Assembly (NCBI GenBank): GCA_035575515.1
Contig: DATLXU010000127.1
Span: forward strand, 62,001 to 126,000
Length of the DNA stretch: 64,000 bases
From: DATLXU01 sp035575515
Lineage (GTDB): Bacteria; Acidobacteriota; Blastocatellia; UBA7656
Direction of reading: 5' to 3'
The notes below the pieces were generated by a model, which was not told the DNA's origin, ran no database searches, and saw only the letters and a list, made by a program, of their open reading frames with translations. This document shows positions 8,951 through 17,225 of this stretch, piece by piece (position 1 is the stretch's first letter; each line of letters starts with the position of its first letter). A program made the translations under genes and the position numbers.

Positions 8951-10195
8951 CTAGCGCGCTAATTTCCCGAATCGCTCGGTAAACTCTTGCAGAGAAAGAT
9001 TGCCCGCTTCGGCCAGCTTCGCCGTCCATGCCTGGTCGGTGAAATCCTTCTTGCCGATCCTAACCATGTAATCGCGCGCAACCTGATAGCTTTCAGTCTC
9101 AACGTCGACGAAGCGCAATCGCCCGCGCCCGCTTTGCGGGTCAACTATCTCGCTGAACGGAATCGCCTGAAATTCGCCGCCCTGCGTCGTTATCATCGCC
9201 GCAGACCCTCCGCCGACCAGGTATCGCACCGCTGAATAACCGAGATCGCGCGCGTACTCGGCATCATAGGGAATCGGCGCGGCGCACCTCAACTCATAGC
9301 CGATGGTCTTATCAACTATCGTCACCTTGATGCCGCGCCGCTCAAGCCGAAGCTGCACCTCGCTTTTCACCTTGCGGCCAAGATCAATCTCCGTGACGCG
9401 AATATTGCCCTGCGCGTCGCGATCAACGTCCTGAAGCTCTGCCACCTCCTGCGGATCGAATTTTTCAACGAGCGCTTCCGACAACAACACTGTTCCGAAG
9501 TTGCGCCCCATCGCGCGCCGCTTGATGATCGCGCCTTCGACTATGTCGGCTATATCAGAAAGCGAAATCGTCGCCGCGTGAAACTCTTCAGGGATGATTG
9601 TGCAGGTTGCGCTCGCGGCTTTGCCTATGCCGAGCGTGAGGTGCCCCGTAGGCCGCCCCATCGTCACACCAAGATACCAGCGGCCCGTCGTGCGCGCGTC
9701 TTCCATCAATCGCTTCACGAGATCAACTCCGGCATGGCGCGCAGTCTCGTACCCAAGAGTCGAAACCCCAAGCGGCAACGACAGGTCGTTGTCAATGCTT
9801 TTTGGAATCTGCACCGCTTTGATAGCGCCGCCAGTCTCGCGCTCAACAGCAACTGTGCTGCGAACCAGATCGTCGCCGCCCACAGTTACAATCGCATCAA
9901 TGCGCAGCTTTTTGAGCGCGGCGATTGCATTGTCGAGGCTCTGCTGATTGCGCGTGATGTCGCGCCGCGATGTTCCCAGTATCACTCCGCCGTCGAGGTG
10001 AATGCGCGAGCACTCGTCAATTGTCATCTCGTGCTGCTCATCTGTATATCTTTCCGCGAGCCACTCGAACCCGTCGTGAAACCCGACGGGCTGGATGCCC
10101 ATCTTTATCGCTTCAATCGTAACGGCGGCAATCACGCCATTGGTTCCCGGCGCTGGCCCGCCTCCGACAAGTATTCCGATTCGTTTAATGTTCAT
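8951..10195 (-). CDS. 6-phosphofructokinase, pyrophosphate-dependent type (copy 1)
   Basis: A 414-residue protein of the PfkA fold, phosphorylating fructose 6-phosphate in glycolysis. Visible motifs: the N-terminal loop ILVGGGPAPGTNGVI, VGGDDLVRST, PKSIDNDLSLP and MGRPTGHLTLGIGKAA. The Asp directly after GGD (GGDD instead of GGDG) and the Lys of PKSIDND are the usual markers of the pyrophosphate-using group, so the reaction is probably reversible and ATP-independent. The next gene upstream is a clear paralogue of nearly the same length; the two are separated only by a composite repeat (10202-10326). The stop codon abuts that of the plus-strand NHL gene. Confidence 0.88.
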   Translation of the reverse strand: MNIKRIGILVGGGPAPGTNGVIAAVTIEAIKMGIQPVGFHDGFEWLAERYTDEQHEMTIDECSRIHLDGGVILGTSRRDITRNQQSLDNAIAALKKLRIDAIVTVGGDDLVRSTVAVERETGGAIKAVQIPKSIDNDLSLPLGVSTLGYETARHAGVDLVKRLMEDARTTGRWYLGVTMGRPTGHLTLGIGKAASATCTIIPEEFHAATISLSDIADIVEGAIIKRRAMGRNFGTVLLSEALVEKFDPQEVAELQDVDRDAQGNIRVTEIDLGRKVKSEVQLRLERRGIKVTIVDKTIGYELRCAAPIPYDAEYARDLGYSAVRYLVGGGSAAMITTQGGEFQAIPFSEIVDPQSGRGRLRFVDVETESYQVARDYMVRIGKKDFTDQAWTAKLAEAGNLSLQEFTERFGKLAR

Positions 10196-10201
10196 AGCTC
10201 A

Positions 10202-10326
10202 GTGATCAGGGAGGCAGGGGAATCGGGGGGCAGTTGTAAGGATGCTGCCTTGAAAATGGCTCTGAGAGCCTGTTTCAAGGTGACTATCAATCTTTCAACT
10301 GATTTCTGATCCCCGGCCCCTGACCT
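10202..10326 (-). repeat. Composite palindromic repeat element, copy E1
   Basis: It fills the spacer between the two pfk genes. A purine-rich arm (about 10205-10232) and a complementary ATCCCCGGCCCCTGACC-like arm (about 10308-10327) enclose a 33-bp palindrome (10248-10280): outer arms CCTTGAAA/TTTCAAGG and core GGCTCTGAGAGCC. Three other spacers carry the same architecture. Confidence 0.8.
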
Positions 10327-11589
10327 CTATTTTTGTGGCACGGCTCCGGTCAGGTACTCGAACCTGTCGCGGAATTGTTCAACCGTCATGTTGCCCGCAG
10401 CCGCGAGCTTCTCGATCCACGCCTCGTCTTCGAAATCCTGCGGATCAAGTCTGATCATGTATTCGCGCGCGACGCGGTAGCCTTCGCTTTCGACGTTCAC
10501 CATTCGCACGCGAGTCTTGCCCGTGCCCGGTTCCTGTATGTCGTGGAAAGGGATCGGGACCATTCGCCCGCCCTGCACGCTTATCATTGCGCCGCTGCCG
10601 CCGCCGAGCAGGTAACGAATCGCGCTGTAGCCCAAGTCTCGACAGTAAGACATATCGAATGGAATCGGCGCGGCGCATCTCAATTCATAGCCGATATTCT
10701 TATTTGTTATTGTTATGCGAATGCCGCGCGCGCTCAACCGTCCCTGCACTTCGGCTTTGACTTTGCGCGCGAGGTCAACTTCAGCGAATCGAATGTGGCC
10801 GTGCTCGTCGCGCTCGACGTCTTGGAGTTCGGCTATCTCCTGCGGGTCGAGCTTTTCAATTAATCCTTCGGCCAGAACAGCCACGCCGAAGTGGCGGCCC
10901 ATCGCGCGCCGCTTGATGATTGCGCCCTCGACTATGTCGCAGATGTCAGAGAAGGCGACGGTTTCGCGCCCGAACTCTTCGCCGATAACTGTTAAAGTTG
11001 CGCCCGCAGCTTTGCCTATGCCGAGCGCGAGGTGACCCGCTTTTCTCCCCATTGCCACGACGACGAACCATCGTTTGGTCGAGCGCGCGTCTTCCATGAG
11101 GTTGTAAACAAGCTCGACTCCGTAGTGGCGCGCGGTCTGATAGCCGAAGGTCGGGATATGGTTCGGCAGCGGCAGGTCGTTGTCAATCGTTTTGGGGACG
11201 TGGACGGTGTGAATCTGATTGCCTGACCGTTCGGCGACGAAGCTTGATGACAGTGCGGTGTCATCGCCGCCGATGGTCACGAGATGAGTCACGCCTAGCG
11301 AGCGAAGCGTCTCGACAACAGCGCGGATTGATTTTTCGGATTTAGTCGGATTGTCGCGCGCCGTGCCGAGAATCGAGCCGCCGTCGAGGTGAATGCGCGA
11401 AACGTCTTCGATGCGCAGAGGCCGGACTTTTGAAACGTCCTCGCGCATCAGCCATTTGAATCCATCACGGATGCCGATTACGTCAAAGCCTTCGTTGATG
11501 GCTTCGATGGTTGCAGCCGAGATGACAGCATTAATGCCGGGCGCGGGACCGCCGCCTACCAGAATCGCCAGAGTGTTTTTCGATGACAT
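10327..11589 (-). CDS. 6-phosphofructokinase, pyrophosphate-dependent type (copy 2)
   Basis: A 420-residue paralogue of the downstream copy. Key positions agree: GGGPAPGINAVI, IGGDDTALSS (Asp after GGD, pyrophosphate type), PKTIDNDLPLPNH, FGYQTARHYGVELV and MGRKAGHLALGIGKAA. Both copies keep the Lys and Asp of the active site, so neither looks inactivated; they may differ in regulation or act as a heteromer. Its ATG at 11589 overlaps the longest reading of the divergent MerR-type gene, so the two share an upstream region if that gene starts at 11748. Confidence 0.9.
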   Translation of the reverse strand: MSSKNTLAILVGGGPAPGINAVISAATIEAINEGFDVIGIRDGFKWLMREDVSKVRPLRIEDVSRIHLDGGSILGTARDNPTKSEKSIRAVVETLRSLGVTHLVTIGGDDTALSSSFVAERSGNQIHTVHVPKTIDNDLPLPNHIPTFGYQTARHYGVELVYNLMEDARSTKRWFVVVAMGRKAGHLALGIGKAAGATLTVIGEEFGRETVAFSDICDIVEGAIIKRRAMGRHFGVAVLAEGLIEKLDPQEIAELQDVERDEHGHIRFAEVDLARKVKAEVQGRLSARGIRITITNKNIGYELRCAAPIPFDMSYCRDLGYSAIRYLLGGGSGAMISVQGGRMVPIPFHDIQEPGTGKTRVRMVNVESEGYRVAREYMIRLDPQDFEDEAWIEKLAAAGNMTVEQFRDRFEYLTGAVPQK

Positions 11590-11747
11590 ACGAAGCTTTC
11601 CCGCCGAACAAACCTTTCAACTTTGCAGAAAGACGATTTTACACCACGCAACAGCCAAGCGCGACTGCGCGGCAACCGATCTTGACCGCCATTGTAAGCG
11701 CGGCTATGCTTTCAATCGGGTTTCTTATCCGCCTCATCCACTCAGCG

Positions 11748-12626
11748 ATGAAACAGTCTTATTCGACCAAAGAGCTTGCCCGAATGCTTGACGTGAGCGA
11801 GTCCACCGTAAAACGATGGGCCGATGCGGGTCTGCTCAGGTGCCGCAAGACCATCGGCGGCCATCGCAAGTTCGAGCACAGGGATGTCGTCGAGTTTCAG
11901 CATCACTGCGGGCTGGCCGTCAAGCTTGCGATGAGCGGAAGCGAAGCCGCAGACATGGACGGCCAGCTAGATGAACTGTTCGCGGCGGGCTTTGCGTGCG
12001 TGGCTGATTACTACAGAGGACTGTTGCTGGGCGGGCGTTTCAATTGCGTATCATGGTTGCTGAGCGAAGCTCACATGCGCGGCTACCCGCTGGCGACGAT
12101 TGCTGATGAGATAATCGCTCCCGCGATGCGCCAGATTGGCGAACTGTGGCGCGCGGGAAAAATCAGCGTGCTCGATGAGCATACCGCGACCTTTGCCACG
12201 ATCCGGGCGCTGGCGCAAATGCGCGCGTCCTCGCCCGCTAAACGCGAAGGCACGGGGCGCGTCGCGCTGGTCGGCTGTTCTGAAGGCGAGCTTCACGAGC
12301 TGGCCGCGCAGATAGCGTGCGATCTGCTCGAATCCTACGGATGGAAAGTTATCTATCTCGGCCCGCACACTCCGCTCTTCTCATTCGCCGAAGCGATTGC
12401 CCGATTCAAAGCCGACCTTGTTTGCATTTCGATAACTATGACCGACAACATCGAGCGCGCTGCGCGCGATTATGAGCGGCTGCGACGAGACGCATCAAAG
12501 CGCGGAGCGAAAGTGGTGATGGGAGGCGCGGCGCTCTGCGATGAAGGGGTGCGCGCTCGGTTTCGCAGCGCGCTCTACTCTCCGACGCTTGATGATTTCC
12601 TCAAGCAGATTAGCAGCGGTGAGTAG
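11748..12626 (+). CDS. MerR-type regulator with cobalamin-binding domain (CarH/LitR-like)
   Basis: A 292-residue protein from the ATG at 11748; the frame is open further upstream but the helix-turn-helix begins here (YSTKELARMLDVSESTVKRWADAGLLRCRKTIGGHRKF, 5-42). A helical cap domain (about 75-165) carries LWRAGKISVLDEHTA, which fits the W-x9-E-H signature (W134, E144, H145) of the adenosylcobalamin-binding cap of CarH. The Rossmann domain begins VALVGCSEGELHELA, with E181-x-H183 where D-x-H-x-x-G is usual; H183 would be the lower cobalt ligand. CarH-type proteins are light-responsive repressors, so a light or B12 sensor is likely. Targets are unknown; the divergent pfk pair is the nearest candidate. 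Start uncertain. Confidence 0.72.
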   Translation: MKQSYSTKELARMLDVSESTVKRWADAGLLRCRKTIGGHRKFEHRDVVEFQHHCGLAVKLAMSGSEAADMDGQLDELFAAGFACVADYYRGLLLGGRFNCVSWLLSEAHMRGYPLATIADEIIAPAMRQIGELWRAGKISVLDEHTATFATIRALAQMRASSPAKREGTGRVALVGCSEGELHELAAQIACDLLESYGWKVIYLGPHTPLFSFAEAIARFKADLVCISITMTDNIERAARDYERLRRDASKRGAKVVMGGAALCDEGVRARFRSALYSPTLDDFLKQISSGE

Positions 12627-12686
12627 TAAATCGTGGATCGTAACAAGCGGCGAATTTATCTTGTCATGATCCACGATTTACTATTC
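12621..12686. repeat. Inverted repeat between convergent genes (probable two-way terminator)
   Basis: Arms 12621-12639 and 12668-12686 match at 18 of 19 positions. Each arm contains the stop region of one of the two convergent genes. Confidence 0.6.
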
Positions 12687-14208
12687 ACGCTACCGTCAGG
12701 AACTGGCGCAGCATTTCGCTCTCGTCAATCTGGCGGAGCTTCGCAAACGCTGCGGCTTCAATCTGGCGAACACGCTCGCGCGTGACCGAAAGGTCCTGGC
12801 CTATCTCTTCGAGCGTGCGAGGCTCGCTGCCTGCGTCGAGTCCATAGTGCATCCTTAGAATCTTCGCCTCTCGCGGGGTAAGTTGAGCGAGCGCGCGCTG
12901 AATCGCGCTGCGGCGCGACCATTCGAGCGCAGCCGTGAAGGGATTGGCCGCGTCGCCGTCGTCAATGAAATTAATCGCGGTTTCGCCGTTGTCGTTTGCG
13001 GGAGCGTCGAGCGTTATCGTGTGCTGCGAGAAGGCAAGAACTTCGTCAACGCGCCCCGCTTCGATTTCGAGCCGCTCGGCAATCTGCTCTTTCGTCGCTT
13101 CGGTCGCCGTCTCTTCACTGATGGAGCGAGACGCGCGCGCCACTTTGCTTATCATCGTAAGCTCGGATGCAGGCAACCGCACGATGCGGCTCTGAGTGTC
13201 GAGCGCGCGAGCCATTGATTGCCTTATCCACCACATCGCGTAAGTCGAAAACCGAAAACCGCGCCGCCAGTCGAATTTTTCGACTGCGCGCATCAGCCCG
13301 ACGTTACCTTCCTGAATCAGGTCGAGGAACGGAAGCCCGCGCCGCGTGAACTGTCGCGCGACTGCTATGACCAATCTCAGATTCGCTTCGGTCATCCGCT
13401 GCTTGGCCGCGCTCAACTCTTGCAGGGCGAGGCTTGCGCGTCGCGCTGACTCCATTAATTCATCAGGCGACACTAGACCTTTGCCAATCAGTCGCGACAC
13501 AACCGATTCAACGTCGAAGCGCGAGCCATCTTTCGCGATTGATTCAGCGCCATTCGGCTTTGCAGATTTCTTTGAACGCTTACCATCGCTCAACGTTTGC
13601 GCGATGCGCGAAGCATCCTCAAGGAAGGCGACCATGCGCCGCTCTTCGGCGGGCGTGAAGTCGAGCTTTCGAACTGTGCGCGATAGCTCAACCAGTCTCC
13701 GCGCTTTCGCGCTCTGAAAATGCTTTTTGCTCGCCCGGCGCGAGACTTTTCCTCCACGCTTTCGCGCGGGCTTTGCAATCAGTGAAGTGAAATTGCGATA
13801 AGCGCTTTCTATCTCGGCAAGCGCAAGATCAGCGAGTTCAGCAAGCGGCGCAGATTTTGAATCAATGCGGGATTCGACTCGCTCGATGATCTCTGCTGCG
13901 CTCTCGTCGCCACGACGAAGTACTTCCCTTAGATAAGAGCTATATTCTGCTATGACAAGCGAGCGCGAAAGCAGCTTCATTAATCTTTTTCTTGCGCGCT
14001 CGATCTTTTTAGCCGCCTCCACCTCACCCTTCGCGTCGAGCATGGGAATGCGGCTCGCTTCGCGCAGGTAAACCTTCAGCAGGTCTGTCTTATCAATTTC
14101 GCCCGGCTCTTCAAGCTCGGCATACTCATCAGTCGGATCAAAATGCGCGTCAGCTTCGGTCTCAAGATAATGATCTTCAAAAACGCCTTCGATTTCTTCA
14201 ATCATCAT
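12685..14208 (-). CDS. RNA polymerase sigma factor, sigma-70 (RpoD-related) family
   Basis: A 507-residue sigma factor. An acidic N-terminus leads into region 1.2 (DLLKVYLREASRIPMLDAKGEVEAAKKIE, from about residue 42); a long basic, variable segment of about 190 residues follows where RpoD has its non-conserved region. Region 2 is well kept (NLRLVIAVARQFTRRGLPFLDLIQEGNVGLMRAVEKFDWRRGFRFSTYAMWWIRQ), region 3 starts SRIVRLPASE, and region 4.2 reads RTLEEIGQDLSVTRERVRQIEAAAFAKLRQ. In 2.4-3.0 it has SMARALDTQSRIVRLP instead of the usual AITRAIADQARTIRIP, so it is more probably a second-group or specialised factor than the housekeeping one. A candidate promoter lies about 200 nt upstream. Confidence 0.85.
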   Translation of the reverse strand: MMIEEIEGVFEDHYLETEADAHFDPTDEYAELEEPGEIDKTDLLKVYLREASRIPMLDAKGEVEAAKKIERARKRLMKLLSRSLVIAEYSSYLREVLRRGDESAAEIIERVESRIDSKSAPLAELADLALAEIESAYRNFTSLIAKPARKRGGKVSRRASKKHFQSAKARRLVELSRTVRKLDFTPAEERRMVAFLEDASRIAQTLSDGKRSKKSAKPNGAESIAKDGSRFDVESVVSRLIGKGLVSPDELMESARRASLALQELSAAKQRMTEANLRLVIAVARQFTRRGLPFLDLIQEGNVGLMRAVEKFDWRRGFRFSTYAMWWIRQSMARALDTQSRIVRLPASELTMISKVARASRSISEETATEATKEQIAERLEIEAGRVDEVLAFSQHTITLDAPANDNGETAINFIDDGDAANPFTAALEWSRRSAIQRALAQLTPREAKILRMHYGLDAGSEPRTLEEIGQDLSVTRERVRQIEAAAFAKLRQIDESEMLRQFLTVA

Positions 14209-14632
14209 ATCGTCCCCCTCTGCGTCCCACGAACCAGAAACTTAGTTTTCAATACGCCTGCCGACTGCGAAGAGTTTACTTTTATTTGATCATACAGATT
14301 CTACCAAAACGACCAAATCGTGCAAAATTAAAAATCTTAATACGAAATTTGCGCTTTTCTTATACCAAAAGCAGAATAGTTAACAGAGTTAAGCGCGCAA
14401 AACGCTCAATTTTAAGATTGGCTGGCTGTAGGGGTCAAAATTACCTCGAATAGGAAAAGGCGTAGCTTGGTATCGTGACAAAAGGTGACGCGATGTGATG
14501 CTGGCTTTGAATTACACTATCAAAAAAACTGAAGATACCGAGAACATATAGAGCTTCCAGAGATATTAAATCAAATTCCACCTGCGCGCCTCTGTGGTCT
14601 CTTTGAATGTATGGGAGAAAAGTTGGCCTGCG
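14209..14632. other. AT-rich non-coding spacer
   Basis: About 424 bp with no convincing gene on either strand, clearly richer in A and T than its surroundings. It holds the upstream region of the sigma-factor gene and the end of the DNA glycosylase gene. Apart from a possible promoter at 14409-14438, nothing could be recognised. Confidence 0.6.
14409..14438 (-). promoter_or_regulatory. Possible promoter of the sigma-factor gene
   Basis: On the minus strand TTGACC (14433-14438) and TAAAAT (14409-14414) are 18 bp apart, about 200 nt before the start codon at 14208. Confidence 0.35.
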
Positions 14633-15535
14633 TCACCAGTGGACGGCGTGTTGCTCTTGTTCGAGCCAGTCGCGCGTCATGTCGCACCACAGCGCGAGCC
14701 CCTGCCAGCGACCAAAGCGCGAATAGTAGCGGGCGATCTTTTTATCATCCGTCGCGCGCCCGCCATTGTGAGTGCGCGCGAACTTGGCCCGCACCCACGA
14801 GTCGAGCGCAAGCCCGTCGTATCGCCCGACCAGCTTCAGTAAAGTTTCAGCGGCGTAATCGCCCACGCCTTTGACTCGCTTCATCTCGCGCTTGAGCTTG
14901 TCCGTAGGCAATTCGCTCTTCAACCACGATTCCACGTCAAGCTCGTCCGATGCTACACGCTTGGCTAGCTCTTTGAAGTAAGGCGCGCGGTAGCCCGCGC
15001 GCACCACTTCGCGATAAAAACGTTCAGGCATCGCGGCCATCGCTTCGGCTGTAGGGAAAGCGCGGCGGCCATCGCTCGTTTCAACTCCAAGTGCATTGAC
15101 AAGGCTGCGAACCATCTTGTCCGTGAGCGCCCACGAGCAGTTAGTCGTGCAGATGGTTTTCACAAGGTCTTCAAAGACCGTAGGCGAGCGAAGAAGTCGC
15201 CCCGCGCCCGCCTGCGCAATCCACGCGAAGTCAGGCTCGCGCGCAACCGCTTCATAAAACTCTTTCATTTCGTCATCGAGCCTGAGCATATGACGCACAT
15301 CTCGCGCGATACATTCTGCGGCAAGCTTTCCAACCTTGCGCGCAACATTAACCTTGATGCCGCCTTTGGCTTCTGAAAGCGTCACGGTAACGGGCTGACC
15401 ATTGCCCGTATCGAGGACTCGCGTGAGTGTCCACTCGTTTGGATTGAACTCAAACGGGGGCAGCTCGCACCAGCCGTGACTTATCGCCGTTCGCTTGAAA
15501 CTGAAGCCTTTCGGGGTCGGGATTGAGATTTCCAT
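14633..15535 (-). CDS. HhH-GPD DNA base-excision glycosylase
   Basis: A 300-residue protein starting at MEISIPTPKG (ATG 15535). The N-terminal third resembles the beta domain of AlkA/OGG1-type glycosylases. The C-terminal half has the helix-hairpin-helix signature VKGVGDYAAETLLKLVGRYDGLALDSWVR (about residues 228-256), with the Asp of LALDSW as the probable catalytic residue, and TICTTNCSWALTDKMVRSLVNALG earlier. Such enzymes remove damaged bases such as alkylated or oxidised purines; the exact substrate is open. No iron-sulfur cysteine cluster of the EndoIII type is seen at the C-terminus. The frame is open 34 codons upstream, but that part lies in a repeat-rich spacer. Confidence 0.78.
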   Translation of the reverse strand: MEISIPTPKGFSFKRTAISHGWCELPPFEFNPNEWTLTRVLDTGNGQPVTVTLSEAKGGIKVNVARKVGKLAAECIARDVRHMLRLDDEMKEFYEAVAREPDFAWIAQAGAGRLLRSPTVFEDLVKTICTTNCSWALTDKMVRSLVNALGVETSDGRRAFPTAEAMAAMPERFYREVVRAGYRAPYFKELAKRVASDELDVESWLKSELPTDKLKREMKRVKGVGDYAAETLLKLVGRYDGLALDSWVRAKFARTHNGGRATDDKKIARYYSRFGRWQGLALWCDMTRDWLEQEQHAVHW

Positions 15536-15537
15536 AA

Positions 15538-15623
15538 TCTTAGTCGTTCGTCCTTCGTCATTAGCCCCTTGGTTAGTGGTGCGAATTGATACGAAGAACA
15601 AATGGCAAAGGACTAAGGACAAA
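15538..15623. repeat. Heptamer-type inverted repeat in spacer
   Basis: TAGTCGTTCGTCCTTCGTC-like units (about 15541-15560) face CAAAGGACTAAGGACAA (about 15605-15622). It lies between two minus-strand genes. Confidence 0.5.
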
Positions 15624-15932
15624 TTAAATTTCTTCATCGAGATCGATCAACTCGTCAACGCTGTCAAGCTCGAAGTACCGGTCGAACGATTCGACTGCGC
15701 GCGGCAGGTCAATGCCGCTCGAATGAAAAAGGTATTCGAGGAATCGCTCTTTCACCTGCCGCTCATCGTCAACAACGTCCTGTCCGAATCCGCCCTGTGT
15801 TATTGCCACGACGACTCGCTCAGGCGCGGCTTCGTCTGTTTCTATCAGAGCTTCGGAGTCTGCGCGTGAGCGGAGCAGTTCCTCGTAAGCGGGTTTGAAT
15901 GTTACGACGTAATATGATTTCTCCATCTCCAT
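15624..15932 (-). CDS. Conserved-looking small acidic protein of unknown function
   Basis: About 102 residues starting MEMEKSYYVVTFKPAYEELLRSRADSEALIE; the start could lie five codons further upstream. It is acidic, ends VDELIDLDEEI, and has no signal peptide or membrane segment. The codon use fits its neighbours and it lies between two clear genes on the same strand, which supports it being real. No family was recognised. The downstream spacer is an inverted repeat. Confidence 0.5.
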   Translation of the reverse strand: MEMEKSYYVVTFKPAYEELLRSRADSEALIETDEAAPERVVVAITQGGFGQDVVDDERQVKERFLEYLFHSSGIDLPRAVESFDRYFELDSVDELIDLDEEI

Positions 15933-15971
15933 ACAGGGCTGCCTCATATACGGCGATGGCCGTCAGATTGT

Positions 15972-16385
15972 TCACGCTTCACGCCGACGATACGACGCGC
16001 GAATAACCGTTTTGATATTGCCGCGCACGTTGAAGTCGCCTTCGATCTCAACAGCAATTGGATCGCACGCTTTCACGAAATCGTCCAGTATGCGATTGAC
16101 AACGTGCTCGTGAAAAATCTTCACCGAGCGGAATGAGTTGATGTAGAGCTTCAGCGATTTCAACTCGATGCAGCGCTCGTTGGGAATATATTCGATTTTG
16201 ATCGTCGCAAAATCCGGAAAATCCGAAAACGGACAGATGGCCGTGAACTCAGAACTGGTGAAGGATATTCGTATCTCTTTGCCTTTGTACTGGTACTCGA
16301 ACGTTTCGAGCGGGTAAAGATTCATCGCTTCCGCAGGCGTCTCTTCAATCACCAGACCGGAATGCTCTAAGATTTCAGAAGTCAT
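15972..16385 (-). CDS. queF: NADPH-dependent 7-cyano-7-deazaguanine reductase QueF
   Basis: A 137-residue short-type (YkvM) QueF, which reduces preQ0 to preQ1 in queuosine synthesis. The catalytic cysteine lies in FTAICPFSDFPDFATIKIEYIP (Cys at about residue 50, Asp seven residues later), and the NADPH/substrate segment ELKSLKLYINSFRSVKIFHEHVVNRI follows. Length and motifs match unimodular QueF of the T-fold family. GGAG precedes the ATG. No other queuosine gene is nearby. The leader was examined for a preQ1 riboswitch without a convincing result. Confidence 0.92.
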   Translation of the reverse strand: MTSEILEHSGLVIEETPAEAMNLYPLETFEYQYKGKEIRISFTSSEFTAICPFSDFPDFATIKIEYIPNERCIELKSLKLYINSFRSVKIFHEHVVNRILDDFVKACDPIAVEIEGDFNVRGNIKTVIRASYRRREA

Positions 16386-16751
16386 CAGTCATGCTCCTTT
16401 CGCCCCTCTAATCTTCAGAGAGGTTTTAGACTGGCCTCGCGGCTAGGTTTCAGGATTGCAGCGTCAGGTTGTTTGCTTTTTCTGCTGCATGGACAAAAAA
16501 AAAGTTTAACAGCCCCGCGCGGCTCGGTTCAACTATCGCGCTATCGCGTCTTAGACTGAATACTCTTCGAGACTTGACCCGGGTAATTCATTCTTATCTC
16601 AGGTCAGTGATGTCTGCCCCGACGTGGAATGCTTTCCAAGCCTAATCCACCTTGCTCAGAATTTTCTGTTTTTACGCTTGAAAGAAGTAACCCGTACCCG
16701 AAGGAAGGTAAGCCCAGTACCGATGAATCGCAATCGGCGGACAACACTCAA
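16386..16751. other. Non-coding spacer upstream of queF
   Basis: 366 bp without a supported gene. It holds the queF leader (a CCTCT/AGAGG hairpin just before the ribosome site on the minus strand) and a strong terminator at 16495-16534. The part from 16535 to 16751 shows nothing recognisable. Confidence 0.5.
16495..16534 (-). terminator. Intrinsic terminator with a nine-T tail
   Basis: Minus strand: AGTTGAAC...GTTAAACT arms with an inner AGCC/GGCT pair, followed by nine consecutive T. It probably ends transcripts from the small secreted-protein gene upstream. Confidence 0.6.
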
Positions 16752-17149
16752 TTAGTCTACGTTTGCTGCCACAATTATTATTAAAACAACTATTGCGGCT
16801 ATAAAGCCAAGTTTGATAGCGATCTTGGCTTTATTCGAAATATTATGGCCTGTAACTTGAGAGACATTAGTGTAAGTGACAAACATAGGAGAGCCAGTTT
16901 TAGGATCCATAACAACAAAACCGTCTTCTCTAGTTTCGCCAATGTATCCCGTATGTTTAGTCCCCATCTTTATAGTTTGATCACGACTTTTGCATCTTTA
17001 CCTACACCGAGCTTGGCAATGCCTGCCTTTACCTTCTCAGCGAATTGAGATTGCTTATCCATTTTTGTGCCTGCGGAGGCCGGTCTAACGCACAACAGAA
17101 TGTGAAACAGCAGGCCGATAAGTGCTAATGAAAGGGCTTTCTTCAGCAT
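16752..17149 (-). pseudogene. Small secreted/membrane protein split by a frameshift
   Basis: First part (17149 to 16970, 59 residues): signal peptide MLKKALSLALIGLLFHILL..ASAG, then a segment ending GVGKDAKVVIKL and TAA, with GGAGGA before the ATG. Second part (ATG at 16967, two bases after the stop, 71 residues): MGTKHTGYIGETREDGFVVMDPKTGSPMFVTYTNVSQVTG and a C-terminal transmembrane helix. In related acidobacterial proteins, as I recall them, the text runs on as VxVKLKDGTKLKGYI, so the two parts look like one gene broken at about 16965-16975. Alternatives are a sequencing error or translational coupling of two proteins. Confidence 0.6.
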
Positions 17150-17190
17150 GATTTTCCTCCTTGAGTCCGGCCTATGACGCGTTGCAACCT

Positions 17191-17218
17191 ATTATGCAAT
17201 CTTTACTATATTTATCAA
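17191..17218 (-). promoter_or_regulatory. Promoter for the small secreted-protein gene
   Basis: Minus strand: TTGATA (17213-17218), a 16-bp spacer and CATAAT (17191-17196), about 42 nt before the start codon at 17149. Confidence 0.5.
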
Positions 17219-17225
17219 GAGACGC

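Noticed and set aside
9578..10309. Long open frame on the plus strand opposite the first phosphofructokinase
   Set aside because: It mirrors the codon bias of the true minus-strand gene and has no recognisable domain or ribosome site.
11583..11747. Longer N-terminus of the MerR-type regulator
   Set aside because: The extra 55 residues overlap the divergent phosphofructokinase start and show no domain; the helix-turn-helix begins at the ATG at 11748.
14209..14632. Hidden gene or RNA in the AT-rich spacer
   Set aside because: No start-stop frame with codon bias, no tRNA-like cloverleaf and no clear terminator could be seen.
16386..16500. preQ1 riboswitch upstream of queF
   Set aside because: A CCTCT/AGAGG hairpin lies before the ribosome site, but the characteristic A-rich pseudoknot tail and conserved loop of known preQ1 classes could not be found.
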